From assembly GCF_025698545.1 (NCBI RefSeq), contig NC_068576.1, positions 55,464,094-55,528,093 on the forward strand: a DNA stretch of 64,000 bases. The letters are read 5' to 3'. Of this stretch, positions 21,582-33,712 are shown piece by piece (within the stretch, counting starts at the first letter, position 1; each line of letters starts with the position of its first letter). The DNA comes from Gossypium raimondii. Lineage: Eukaryota > Streptophyta > Magnoliopsida > Malvales > Malvaceae. The translations under genes were made by a program, and so were the position numbers. The notes under the pieces were generated by a model. It was given only the letters and a program-made list of their open reading frames with translations, ran no database searches and was not told where the DNA came from.

Positions 21582-24500
21582 GTCTTCACTCTCCATCAAC
21601 CAAACATCCCTGGAAAATGACGTCAGATTCCGGTGATTTCAGTAGGCTTACAGTCATCAAAACGGAGAATGCTCGCCAGAGAAGGTTGAAGTGCACGTGT
21701 CAAACGGTAACCATATCGGAAAACACGAGCACCGGCGTTGATAAAGACAGGGATCTTCTTCTTAATGGATCGAAAACATGCAAGCAAAACGATGACGTTC
21801 AAACTCTAACGTGCAGGTCGTCTCATGGGGTGGTGTCGGTTATTGGTAGGAGAAGAGAGATGGAAGATGCAGTGAAAGTGGGGTTAGGGTTTATGGTGAA
21901 AGGGGGGGAAAAGTTTGATTTTTATGGAGTGTATGACGGACACGGCGGATCCGGGGTGGCGGAGGAGTGCAAGGAAAGGTTGCATAAGGTGTTGGTGGAG
22001 GAGATAGTGGTGGAGGAGGGAGGGAATGGGATTGATTGGGGAAGAACGATGAAGAGAAGTTTTGAGAAGATGGATGAAGAGGTGAGTCGAGGGAGGTTGG
22101 GAGAGGAGATGGTAGGATCGACGGCGGTTGTGGCGGTGGTTGGTAACGGGAAGGTAGTTGTGGCGAATTGCGGGGACTCTAGAGCTGTGTTATCGAGGGG
22201 TGGTGTTGCTGTAGCCTTGTCTTTTGATCATAAGGTAATATTTATAATGCTTGATGAGTTTTTTTCATTGTTTAGAAATTTTTTGATACGTTTTTCAATA
22301 AATATTATTATTAAGGGAGGTGCAAAGCATCATAAAAGGTAAATCATTTTTACTTCAAATAATTAATGAAAAATTAAGATTATTAATTTAAATTTAAACT
22401 ATTTTTAAAATAGATGAACACCCTATCAATAAATCATATATATATATATATATATATATACAATTTAAGGTTGTTAGTGCCTCCCTTGCTATTTAGGACA
22501 CCTTCTCCGAGATGTTTGCAACACATGACTTCGTTATCATTTTTACCGTCTAACCTAATTCACTAACATTTCCCTTTGTTAGGGGAACTATTCCACAAAA
22601 AAACACGCAAGATATCTACCCTCACAATTACTTATCATTCACACCATTATTGATCTAATCAAGAGACCAATGAATGACATGTTGGCCTATTAAGACACGC
22701 CATGTTTCATGGGGTCAACTCATTTATATATCTTCAAGCACTACATTCCCATCCTCCTCCTTAGCTCTTCCTCACTGTCCAACTCCATCATCTTCATCTT
22801 ATGGCACTTCGTCCTTATCGGGTGAATTGATTCTTATCTCCACCACTTTTTTGTATCAATAAGAGTCATAAACTGTCGATGGTAAATGTTGTATATATTC
22901 TTTTTGCACAAATAATACCCCTCACATTCAAAGTTCGAATATAGATATACAATTATGCTATATATATATATATATTGAAGTTGCGGGTATGATGTTTTAG
23001 ATATCTAGAAATTTTTTTTACAAAATTGTGACTCTTGCAAGATATATACATTGAAGTATATGATATTCACCACTAAAATCGAATATCATAAACATTATTA
23101 TATTCTAACATATGGGATCGAGCAGTAAACTCGATAAACCCCTCGAAACACTCTTTTTAAAATATATTTTGATTTAACAGTTATGAAGATTTCACTTATC
23201 TCTCGAGAATACTCCTCAGTTTAGCACTCTTGAAGACCCCACTTTTTAACTGGAATCTTTGATTTTAACTATTATGTCTCATTTGAAATGATTGAAAGCG
23301 TGTACAATCGTCACCTTACCTAAGCTCTCACTAATAAGAACTTGACAAATGACACCTCGAGACCGCAACTAAGGGTATAAAAGCCCATAACTCTGGCAAA
23401 AGGGACTTTCCTATTACTACACCATTCTCCCCCAACCTTCTCTCTCGATTCCCTTCTGGTTCTTCCGAATATTGTCTTCAGTGGCTCTCCACCTTGCTCC
23501 GAGCGAGGTGAATCGCCCATCCTCACCTCTTTCTCCTCTCGGCTTGTTTCATCATCAATAAACACGTATGACGATGAATATATAGATATTTGCATGCTGA
23601 AACCATGTTGCGTTTAGGGTTAGATTCTCAATTCAGTTCAAAGTATCAATTTTTCATTTATTCATTCTCTTTGGTTTTCTCGACTTTTCAAGTAATTAAA
23701 CTGGGATGAAAATGAAACTACGGCTTTCTTTATAGTATATGGATATATATACATATATTGACAATTAGGTTCCTTTTGCAAAGCCTGAAGGACCTGTTGA
23801 GTTGGAGAGAATCGAAGCCGCTGGTGGAAGGGTCATAAACTGGAATGGCCATCGTGTATTAGGAGTACTCGCCACTTCAAGATCCATAGGTATGTTAATT
23901 TCACCCAAGATCCTCAAACTATGCTCTAAATTTTAAATTAGTACTCAAACTTTAAAACATTCTGTTAAATTATCGAAGTATTAGTACATTGGTCAAGTCT
24001 TACTACATTGAGCATATTAAAAACACATTTTTAATTGTGAATATTTGTATACCTACTACGGGTCAACTTGGATTTAAAAAAAATTCCTCTTCGATTTTAT
24101 TAACAAATTTTTCTTAATAAGTTGAATTCAAATTATTCGTATATTAAGTAAATACGTACGTATTTACAATTTGATCCACACATTTTTAAACATATTCCAT
24201 GTGATATTTGAATTGGAATTTCACATTTAAATAAACAAGCGAAAGGACTTAATTTATACAATATTAATGCTCCGAATACTCAATTTAAAATCTAAGTCAT
24301 CATTTAAAAACGTCACATTTAGTGCATGCAGGCGATGGATACCTTAAACCGTTTGTCATATGCAAGCCAGAAGTAAACATAAGAGAGCTAACCGACGGCG
24401 ACGAGTTCCTCATACTAGCTAGCGATGGCCTGTGGGATGTCGTATCGAACAAAGTCGCTTGCCAAGTAGTGAGAAAATGTCTGAACAGCCGAGTTAGGAG

Positions 24501-24633
24501 GAAATCCATTGCTATTGTCGATGGAAACCGCAACCGTGCAGCCGGAGCTGCCGCGGTGTTGGTTGAGCTCGCAATGGCTCGAGGTAGCAAAGACAACATC
24601 AGTGTGATCGTGGTCGAGTTAAATAAAACCTAG
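21557..24633 (+). CDS. clade-A-type protein phosphatase 2C (ABA co-receptor type)
   Basis: Exons 21557-22234, 23784-23889 and 24332-24633 give 361 aa. It is a Mn/Mg-dependent Ser/Thr phosphatase. The first ~88 residues are divergent. The catalytic domain follows with RRREMED (Asp104), VYDGHGG (Asp127, Gly128), GSTA (187-190), NCGDSRA (Asp207), DGLWD (Asp293) and a final DN (Asp349). Trp246 in the segment NWNGHRV corresponds to the lock tryptophan that clade A enzymes insert into PYR/PYL receptors, followed by the conserved Arg249. Clade A enzymes restrain SnRK2 kinases until ABA-bound receptors block them. The exon 2 acceptor was set at 23783, because this gives the family's His-Lys-Pro junction; the AG at 23767-23768 would add five residues. 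The usual KPDRPDE segment reads KPEGPVE here. Intron 1 (1549 bp) is swollen by repeats. Confidence 0.9.
22430..22465. repeat. (AT)n microsatellite in PP2C intron 1
   Basis: An uninterrupted run of about 14 AT units in the first intron. It is likely polymorphic. Shorter (AT)n runs recur near 22965. Confidence 0.8.
22470..23620. mobile_element. possible solo-LTR-like insertion in PP2C intron 1
   Basis: This block is less AT-rich than its surroundings and looks like a retroelement promoter and terminator unit. It contains TATAAAA at 23376-23382, then a C/T-rich stretch, and AATAAA at 23557-23562, in the order U3-R-U5. It has no coding sequence. I could not define TG...CA ends or a target duplication, so the boundaries and the LTR label are inference. 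Confidence 0.3.
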
Positions 24634-25849
24634 CACTTTTTAACACGATCATCTTCTACATCTAGAATTTACTAACCAAAATTATTTGGTTTCAATTAGC
24701 AGCTTAAGCTAGATATTCGGTATGGTCCAAATTGGATTAATTAAGAATGGTTTTCATAATATACTAAAATTTTATTTAACATTTCTGAAAGGTTAAATTC
24801 CGCTATCAGTTATTGTACTTTCGTGAAGGTTATGGAATATGGATGTGATTTTTATATTTTGATTTGATTAATTTTAGTTCAAGTACTTTTCAAAATTTGA
24901 AATTTTAGTCTTGATCTAACTAATAGCAGTTAAATATGTTTGGTTAAATTTAATTACTACTCTTGTACTATGCGTACAGTTGCAGATTTAGTTTATATTC
25001 TCCAATTGGACCATTCTAGGTCCCTATACATTTTGAATTCCAAAATTCTAGTCTTGATGCAAATGATAGTCGTTAATTCATTAACTGTATTTTTAATGAG
25101 TAATGTATGTGAAAATAATACATTTACCGCATCAAATTTTGGAAATAATGAAACTTAATGAATTCACCAGGCATTGTGTGGTGAGAACTGAAATTTCAAA
25201 TTTTGAAAAGTGCAGTGACTAAAAATGATCAAATTAAAGTATAGAGATTAAATACATAACTTTTTAAAGTAAAGGGACTAATGGAAAATTTATCCTTTCC
25301 GAAAAATGTTATTTAATTACATTAGCCAGACAACATTTAAGTCTTCAATTTTAATTTCTTTTTTGGGCCAAAACGAATTTTAAATTTAAAACCTCAATTT
25401 CTATCTAATTATTTTGTATCAAAATTTATATCTATTAATTTGATATAGATCTGTCAAATAAATTTTAAGAAATAAATAAAAGATAGGCTAAATTATTATT
25501 TTTAATAGTAATCCGAATTCTCAATTTTATAGATGAAAGATTTATAAAATTTGAAATGGTAACTACTATCAATATTTTATCAATTTTAATTTATCAATAA
25601 AATTATATTTGTTATGCATATAAAATTTTGAATCGATCGATATTTTTATTAAGGAAAATTATTTGATATATTGCCAAATGGAATTTTTAGACTCCACAAG
25701 TACGGTTAAATGATTAACAAGTGTCTTATCTATAGGGTATAGTAAAATATTAAAACAAAGGCCATAACAATTTTTAATGTTTCTCGTGAAATAAAAAAAG
25801 TATACTCACCCTTTTATCGATATATATATTTAAAATGTGTCTATTTAAT
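24634..25849. other. gene-free spacer after the PP2C gene
   Basis: A 3' UTR without an obvious AATAAA near the stop, then diverged AT-rich repeat sequence. The part at 24780-25300 contains recurring phrases such as AAATTTTAGTCTTGAT, typical of a dispersed plant repeat. No gene was seen. Confidence 0.5.
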
Positions 25850-26592
25850 GGGAATAAATTATATTAGAATGATATTAAAATACATAATTTTTAGGCACCG
25901 ACAATATAATGTCACATCATCAGTTTTAAATACATATACATATTATTCTACACTCAATCACATATGATATCTTCTTTAACTTAATTTAACTTTAATTAAA
26001 TTACTTAACAAATTAAAGAATTTAATAAATAAATAAATAACATGTTTTCTTCTTTAATCATTTTAGTTTTTTTTCTTTAAAAATTAATCGTATTTTATTT
26101 CTTTGTTTTTAAATCGCGTTTTATTTTTATGTTGTCATTTTTTATTTCTTTTAATTTTTAAGGAGGCAATTTCTTTTCTTTTTAATTTTAATTTTCTATT
26201 TCCATTTTGTTTTTAATCAAATTTTAGAATTTGATAAAACCACCCATGGTGGATATAATTTTCAAAATTCAACCTTTTACTAGTGTTTTTTTCTAGATTT
26301 TTAATGGTTGATTTTTTTCAATTTTCTTATATTTCTTATATTTTTAAATTTTAATTATTGATTTAATTTTTTTAAATTTTATTTATTTTGTGTTATGTTT
26401 TTCCCAGCATATGGTTTCAATGTTTTTCCTCATTTTAATTATTTTAATTAAAATTAAATTAAGTTAGAGAATGTATCATATGTGATTGAGTGTAAAATAA
26501 TATTTGTATGTATTTAAAATTGATGATGCGACATTATTTTATTGGTGCCTAAAATTATATATTTTAGGATCATCTTAATATTAGTTATTTGC
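25850..26592. mobile_element. Mutator-like foldback MITE with 9-bp target duplication
   Basis: A 743-bp element. The outer ~150 bases on each side are inverted copies of each other: the left arm contains TTTTTAGGCACCGACAATAT and CACTCAATCACATATGAT, and the right arm contains their reverse complements with about 15% changes. It is flanked by the 9-bp direct repeat CTATTTAAT at 25841-25849 and 26593-26601. Long terminal inverted repeats plus a 9-bp duplication are the signature of Mutator-like elements. The interior is T-rich and non-coding. Confidence 0.75.
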
Positions 26593-27692
26593 CTATTTAA
26601 TTACATATTTTTATTTTTTCAAAGCTCAACATGCACAGTATACTAACATAAAATACAATAATTAAATTGTTAAAGTATTAATCATACAAAAAAGTATGTA
26701 CTTACTTAAAATATTTATATATTTTTCCATGGTTTATATTTTAATTTGATTGCTATATATATTTAAAATAAATTCTAAAAATATTTGGAGTTTATTTTTA
26801 TTGTTTTATAATTCAATAAACATATATTTTAGATTTTTGTTATAATTATTTTAGTTATTTATTCACAACATCAAGAACATTGTTTTTTTTTCAATTTTAT
26901 TTTAAATTGACAAAGATTTTGAATAAAATTGATAAAATAACCTCTCCAGTTTCTCTCATTTCCGAAATTGATCAAATTGATCCCTCTTAGAAATATTCAA
27001 AGTAATTTAATCTGTATCAATTTCGAAAGTGACCAATTAAGGACAATTAAGCACGACATTAATGGCTTTCATCAATTGTAAATAATTTTGATTGGTATAG
27101 TAACAATTCTAGCCTTCCATGTTTACATATTTTGTCATTTTGGCCTTAATTTTAAAATGCTCAACAAATTCAGCCTCAAGATTTGCACATTTGCACAAAA
27201 TATTGCGAGATAAATTTGTTAAATTAAGACCAAATTGACAAAATGTGTAAACTTTGAAGGCTAAATTTATTATTATACCAATTAAAATCATATACAATTT
27301 ATGGAAAATATTAATGTCTTCTTGGGGCGAATATTGGCAAGAATTTATTGAAACTTTAGTATGTGCTTGTGAAAGATTAATTATCCTTAGTTATTCACTT
27401 TCAACATTATTAGGAATTAAATTACTTTAATTTTTTAAAATAATTAATTTACTCAATTTTAAAATCTCGAGAAATATTTTTACCAATATTAACTTAAAAG
27501 AGAGAAAACAAAATTCCTAATTGCCAAACATCAAAACCAAAATGACATAAAAATTCTTACGGTTTCAAATTGCATAAAATCACATCTAATCATTTATATG
27601 TTGAAATTGTTTTTATATTATAGTACAATGAATTGAAATATATTTTCATTAAGGTCCAAAGATATTTAATTTTAAATAATATAAAAGAAGAC

Positions 27693-28118
27693 ATAATGAT
27701 TTATTTGGCCTCAATATAAATAATAATTATTATTTTAGTCTTCCATTTAATTTTTCGTCTTTTGTAGTTATTGAGTTTGCATTGTTTGTCAAATCACTAT
27801 GACATGGATGGAAAAAATCAAGGTTTGTTAACTTTATTTATATAGCATCCACGTATATGCCACATGTCACATTAGTAATTAATTATTTAAAAAATTATTT
27901 TTTTAGTTTTAAATATTAAAAAGTAATTAATTGTTGGCATAGCATCTATGTGGTAGTCCACGCATATGCCATATCAGCAAAGTTAACAGACATTAGCTTT
28001 TCTATTCATTTTGGGGTGATTTGATAAAAAGCACAAATTCAAAGGCTAAAAAAGACGAAAATTAAATAAAAAGCTAAAATGATTCCTTCTTAAATTAGAG
28101 GGTCAAATAAATCATTAT
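27693..28118. mobile_element. foldback MITE with ~100-bp inverted arms
   Basis: The left arm starts ATAATGATTTATTTG and the right arm ends with its exact reverse complement. Inward, matching segments include TTAATTTTTCGTCTTTT against AAAAGACGAAAATTAAAT and GTCAAATCAC against GTGATTTGAT. No clear target duplication was found, so the superfamily is unknown. There is no coding capacity. Confidence 0.65.
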
Positions 28119-28158
28119 AACTAAAAAGAATTTACATATAGCATTTGCGTATGACGGA

Positions 28159-28496
28159 CTCAAACTTGAGAGAAAGAATTGTATGAAATAGGGACGGCAC
28201 GTCATCCTGTACATCTTTCCAATTATTTTATGACATTTCATCAAAAAAATTCATTTCATTGATACATAATTGTGGTAATTTTTTTTACCTTTAACCCGAA
28301 CCGTGAACCCGGAACATTGAACCAAAAAGCTAAGTTCATGGTTCAAGGTTCGGGATTCAGGATCCAGGTTAAAAAAATTCCAAAATTATATATCAATGAC
28401 ATGAAAAATTTGTTGAAATATTATTAAATAATTGGAAAGGGATACAATATAATGTGGCGCTCCTATTTCATACGATTCTTTCTCCAAACTGAAATT
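28159..28496. mobile_element. hairpin-forming foldback element
   Basis: About 130 bases on each side are inverted copies. GAGAAAGAATTGTATGAAAT on the left pairs with ATTTCATACGATTCTTTCTC on the right, and CTTTCCAATTATTT pairs with AAATAATTGGAAAG. The loop contains its own small inverted words around AACCCGAACC and GGTTCGGG. A transcript would form a ~330-nt near-perfect hairpin. No target duplication was found. Confidence 0.65.
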
Positions 28497-28536
28497 GCCA
28501 AAGACTCAAGACCTCAGTTCTTACTAATCACACTAA

Positions 28537-28684
28537 GGGTCCTTTTGGATAGGCGGTGTGTTTACCTGCAGTTAGTGTAAAATTAACGGTAGTGGTGAGA
28601 TGAGATATTGTTGCGATATTATAACATGAGATAAAAAAAATCTAAACGCACCGCACTGGAAATAAATGCCCATTGAAAGAGGCA
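28537..28684. mobile_element. short MITE of the GGATAGGCGGTGTGTTTACC family
   Basis: A 148-bp element that starts GGGTCCTTTTGGATAGGCGG and ends in a diverged inverted copy (AACGCACCGC...AAAGAGGCA). It is flanked by CTAA at 28533-28536 and 28685-28688. Its left end resembles the larger element at 49264-49976 (TTTGGAT then GCGGTGTGTTTACC), so both belong to one family. Confidence 0.55.
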
Positions 28685-30139
28685 CTAATGGCAATTATAT
28701 TAAAAATTACTGTATATTAATAAATTTTATTACTTTTATAATTTATACTAAAACTTGTACGCTCACAATGTGGACGAATATTTTTTATATAAAAATTTTA
28801 TATTTTAAAAATAATGATAGTTAAATGATATGTTTATATTAAATTATAATAATTAGAAGAAAATGGTGTATAGAGGAGAAGTTGTATAACAGTAATGGGT
28901 AATTTTATGGATGCTTCAATTTTATCAATGATATTTAAAAGTTATATAAACTATGAATAATATTTTAATAATAAATAAATAAATAACCTTTATTAATATA
29001 AATTTAACATTTTATAAGTATTCCATTTTCATCCATATAACCTTGATTAATATATTATTCATCCATTAACTTTTGTTTTTGGAAAATTAAGAAAATTTAT
29101 GTAAAATGAAAATATACATGAAAGGTTATATACAAAATTTTATAATAAATTTGGTTTTCAAAAACATTAAACATGAAAGGTTATGCAAAAATGAAAATGC
29201 AAGTTGCATGAAAAAGGAACAGTCGGTATAAACTGTGGATGATAAATACAACATTTAGAAGGTGGTGAATGAAAATGAAACATCATGGATCACCAATGAA
29301 TTTTAAATTTTAAATAATAAATTTTCTATTTACCATTGTTGAAGATCACACGATGTGAGATGCTGATTGATGTAATCTTTCCACCACTTATGTAGTTTGG
29401 AACATCAACATGCGCATTTAACATGTGCCTTGTTTACTTCATCTTTATTATATAAATTTTCTTAAGATGTTGATTGATGTAATTTTTCAACAACTTATGA
29501 AGTTAGGACCACTACCACACTCTCTATGTATAGGGTTCAGCGTAAAATTTTAAGTCCGTTTAAATGATTTAAGTTTGACTCTGCTCGAATAAAAATATTA
29601 AAATTTGAGCTCAGTTTGATTTGCTAGTATTAATTTTTTATATAATTTTTTTTAAATATAATACATCAAAAACACTAACATAGGTGCAATTTAACAAGCA
29701 AATACCTCTGAAATATTAATAAAATTAACAATAAAATAAGAGTTATACAATATTTAAATAATAATAACACAATAATAGCAACACAATAGTGTTACTAAAA
29801 AAAAAGCAACACAATAGTAAAATGACAACAAAAAAAAAACCTTACTTGAGGCATGACCTGTTTTCTAAATGAGCTTTTTTTTGCTCAAGCCCATTTTTCG
29901 AACCTATATTTTTTTTCAAACCCTTCTACTTTTCAGCCGGGCCGGGCCATGGACAGGTCTAACCACTACTTTGTTATAATTATTTTTTTAATAATTAAGG
30001 TGTGTATAGTTAGATTGTAATGTTTATATGGCATTTGGTGGTATAAATTGTAATTATATAAATATATAATATTTTGAAAAAATTAACTATTATAAAAAAT
30101 CATCAACAATACTTAAAGGAAATATTATCTAAATAAGTA

Positions 30140-30179
30140 AACCCTAAACCTTAAAGCCTAAATCCTAAACTCTAAACAA
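30140..30179. repeat. degenerate interstitial telomere-like repeat
   Basis: About five consecutive heptamers resembling CCCTAAA (AACCCTAAACCTTAAAGCC, then AAATCCTAAACTCTAAAC) sit in ordinary AT-rich spacer. Plant telomeres are (CCCTAAA)n. The array is short and mutated, so it may be a repaired break or chance. Confidence 0.45.
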
Positions 30180-30439
30180 GTAATAAAACTTAAAATTAGA
30201 TCACTGCATGTAATATGTTAGTCTAAAAAGTATTTGACAATAAATATTAATAAAATTAAAAACAAATATCTTATACAATTTTTATTTAACTACTCTAACA
30301 TTTTATATTTGTTGGTTTATTCCTCTTTAACATTAAATGTAGACTCATTTAATCGTTGGTTGGTCATTGATCAAATATAAATAATTAACAATAAACACTA
30401 TTTTGAAGATATTTTATCATTTTATATAAAAATTTTCCC

Positions 30440-30535
30440 AAAAAAATACATGCACATGATAGGGTTTAAACCCAAGAAATCATAATATTCACCGTCTCAC
30501 CTTTACCAATTTAACCAAAACCATATTTAGGTTTT
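30440..30535 (-). repeat. tRNA-derived SINE relic
   Basis: On the minus strand the order is an A-box-like TTTTGGTTAAATTGGTAAAG (plus 30501-30520), about 27 bases of spacer, and a B box GGGTTTAAACCC (plus 30462-30473). This spacing matches tRNA-headed SINEs. An A-rich run lies on its 3' side near 30440. It does not fold as a functional tRNA. Confidence 0.5.
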
Positions 30536-32357
30536 ATATCAAATTTTAATAAATATAATACATAATTATTTTCACATGCATTGTGGATGTGCCATAATCT
30601 AGTTATATTTAAAGGGCTTACGTGTTAATTAGAACCGAAAAACTCTTATATAAATTTAGAATCATAAACCAATATCTGTTATGTTAGATCATCAAAAATA
30701 AATCAATAACAAAACTAAATATGGAATCATATCTGAACCTACTGCTATATTGAGATATTGAAGTATCATGGTTTTGATTTCCAAAATAACACACAAGTGT
30801 GTTATAGAATGGTGATTCTTTCTTTTCTTAAGATGATAGGATGTTAGAAAGTACTACAGTAAAACAGGTTTTTAACGGCGTTTTTTGGCTCAAAAAAGCC
30901 GCTAAATTTTGCGGCATTTATGTGGGAAAACGATGCTATAGAACATGACATTTAGCAGCGCTTTCCCTACGAATGCCGCTATATGTATAATTCGGGGATC
31001 ATAACTCTAATATTTTATTTAATAATTGAAGTTCAATAAATCTTAACTAAATTAAATCATTTTCAATTAGACAAACTTTTCATAATAGTAAATAATATAT
31101 AGATGTAATTTTTTTTATGATGTATGTTATGCTCATATTTTTCCGAACATTAATTAATTATGTCGAATTTGTAATTTATAATAATTAATTTTACATTTTT
31201 ACAGTAAAGAATTAAAGATTAATTCGTTAAATGAAAAACAACAACAACGAACTGGATGTGAAAGTGTCGGTGTTATGTATTCTTCGTACCATCTAGGGAA
31301 GGTAGGTCCATATTTTGTCATTAATCAATGTTTGGTGCATAAATTTTTACATGTAATTCCATTTATCTCCGTCGATATAAAAACTATAATATTTTTATAG
31401 TTACATTAGAATTAAAATATACTTAAAATTAACTTATAAACCTTAACTAAAAATTTAAAATATTATACAAATATACATGTGAAAAAATTAAACAAATTAA
31501 TATCGATAAATTTAAACAATACATCAAAATGCAACGATACTTATCTAATAAAAATTTTAATTCTTTAATTGGTTCAAGCTGAAATTAAATTAAATATTTT
31601 TAAAATAATTTTATTGAAAATTAATTACAAATATATGTATTTTAATATTTCATTATTTTTAAACAATAATATGGATTTTTGAGACAAATTGAACCCAGCT
31701 TCAACTTAACAAAAATTTAAAAATCGAGCTTGAAGAACTGATCCATGAATATCTTTACTTACTGCACTAGTCATAATAATTTTTTTTATATTTTTGGCTG
31801 ATAATTGAGAGATGTGTTAGAATGGACAAGTAAATAGGGCGTGTTCTATTCGTATCCTCAGTCATAAAACAATTGATATAAAATGGGGCATCACATTTGG
31901 ATTTTATTTTAAAATTTTCATAAAATACAAAATTATCAATTATAAAAATAACGAATGAGTATGATGTTACTAATTTCATCTTAGTTTTGGAAAAGAAAAT
32001 TGCGTTAAAAAAATTAAATCGAGATTGAATATCAAAAGTAATCCACCCAAATCGAATTTCATTGATTCGGTTTATTTAAAATTAATATATATTAATTTAT
32101 AAACAAATTAAATAAAAAAATCCGATTATGTTATATCCCTATTCTAACTTAGACACGTGGTAGCATAAGAGGAAGCTTAGAAGGTGTTCGTTAATGACCC
32201 TTTGTCTTGTACCATCGGTAGTTATCACTTAGTTGATTATTCATGACAACCAAACTAAGATATAACAACCTCGTAGTACATTAACAAATGAAATTTCAGA
32301 GCAAGGCCGCATAGTACTATGCTCGACAACAACTGACGTGTAATGGACTTGCCATGT

Positions 32358-32976
32358 AGACCTACTCATGGGCCAAGCCACTTGCCCAAGCTCGAAGGCC
32401 CGTCTGAAAAATAGGATGGTTTGGACAAGAATACGAGACCCGAGAAATGGGCTTAGGTAAAACTTAATGTTAGTTTTCTATATGGGTAGGCCATTGGACA
32501 AATTTTTTTTGGCTCGAGCTCAACTCAGCCCAAATATATTATGCTATAAAAATTAATTATAGTAATTATATATGTTAAATAAAATTTATATATTTATATT
32601 AAAAATCACTAACCCAATAACAGTTAAATCCACAACCCAAAATATAAAAGTTTAAAAATTATATTTAATACAATAAAATATTTATTATATTTGTTTGTGT
32701 TTTTTAATATAATTAAACATTTATTATATTTATGGTAGTGTTTTTTAATATATTTCTAATGTGTTAAAAAACTTTTATTTTGGAATTTTTAGTGAATTGG
32801 TATTATATTTTTTAAAAATTATTTTTAAATAAAAAAAATCTAAAAAAAACAAATATGGCAAGTCAGATTGAGTTTGAGTTTACCTTTATTGAATTGGACT
32901 AGTTTTGAGCAGAAAAGTAAGCTCATTTTTCAGGCCAAGTCATGCCGGACCCATGCTTAAAAAATTGGTCTAGATA
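32358..32976. repeat. possible hAT-like non-autonomous element
   Basis: The left end starts TAGACCTACTCATGGGCC and the right end, reverse-complemented, starts TAGACCAATTTTTTAAGCAT followed by GGGTCCGGC. Both edges are rich in GGGCC-type words pointing in opposite directions, as in many plant hAT MITEs. No target duplication was found, so the call is tentative. Confidence 0.35.
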
Positions 32977-33712
32977 CCTTGCAAGGTACCTTCACTTATA
33001 TATATCTTAACACACGAAAAGCAAAGGATATTCTTCCTTAAGCATTTTACCTTATAACGTAGGCTCAAATATCCTTCTTATTTGCATATCCTCCTAAATC
33101 CCCTCATATTTCTTCCTCCCCTTCTAGTCCATTCCACTAACTCTTGTCATAGGTGAATTGCCTTCCACGCAACCATCGACTTCTATTCTTTTATTTCTCT
33201 TCATTGAACACCAATATCAATAGATTTAATCAAAATAATAACAACTTTTTTTTTTCAAAATAAAAAATAAACAAAATATAATACATTTAAGTAATGATCG
33301 AGATGCCATCTATTTAAAGATCTCATTATAGCGAGATCTTTTTAAATCAACGATTGAAATAAAATGAAAAAAAAAATACCAATCCACATAAGATTTGTAT
33401 TGAAAAATGTAAATTTAACTTTTAACCAATTCAATCAATTTAACATTAAAAGAGAAAATTTGATTCCCAAATAAAAATAATGTATTCGATAATTAATTAG
33501 TAAATTCAAAGTCACTAACATAATTTTTTTAATTTCTAACGTAGCTTCGGGCAATGAGCACCTCTAGTGTGTCACGATCAAGACAACTTATGGTTTCGCG
33601 TGATAGAGTTTGACAGACCGCACCAATGTTTTGTTGGCGGGCAATATCGTGTACACTTGCGAAATAGGACTTGCGACTATGGGATGTTTGATGCACTTTG
33701 TTATCCACGCGC

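Larger units (their letters stand above)
28689..33539. other. gene-free, AT-rich repeat-dense spacer
   Basis: No gene was recognised. Contents include a ~46-bp direct repeat with diverged copies (GATGCTGATTGATGTAATC near 29362 and GATGTTGATTGATGTAAT near 29466). A repeat ending in GGGCCGGGCCATGGACAGGT lies at 29938-29957. The sequence ACCACTAC occurs at both 29508-29515 and 29962-29969. A GC-rich hairpin repeat lies near 30870-30990 (GGCTCAAAAAAGCCGC), and a hAT-like repeat at about 32358-32976. Two entries below cover a telomere-like patch and a SINE. The rest is simple AT-rich sequence. Confidence 0.5.

Noticed and set aside
23760..23783. Alternative acceptor after ACAATTAG (23768) for PP2C exon 2
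   Set aside because: It would insert five extra residues before the conserved His-Lys-Pro junction. The acceptor at 23783 gives the family sequence and has a better pyrimidine tract.
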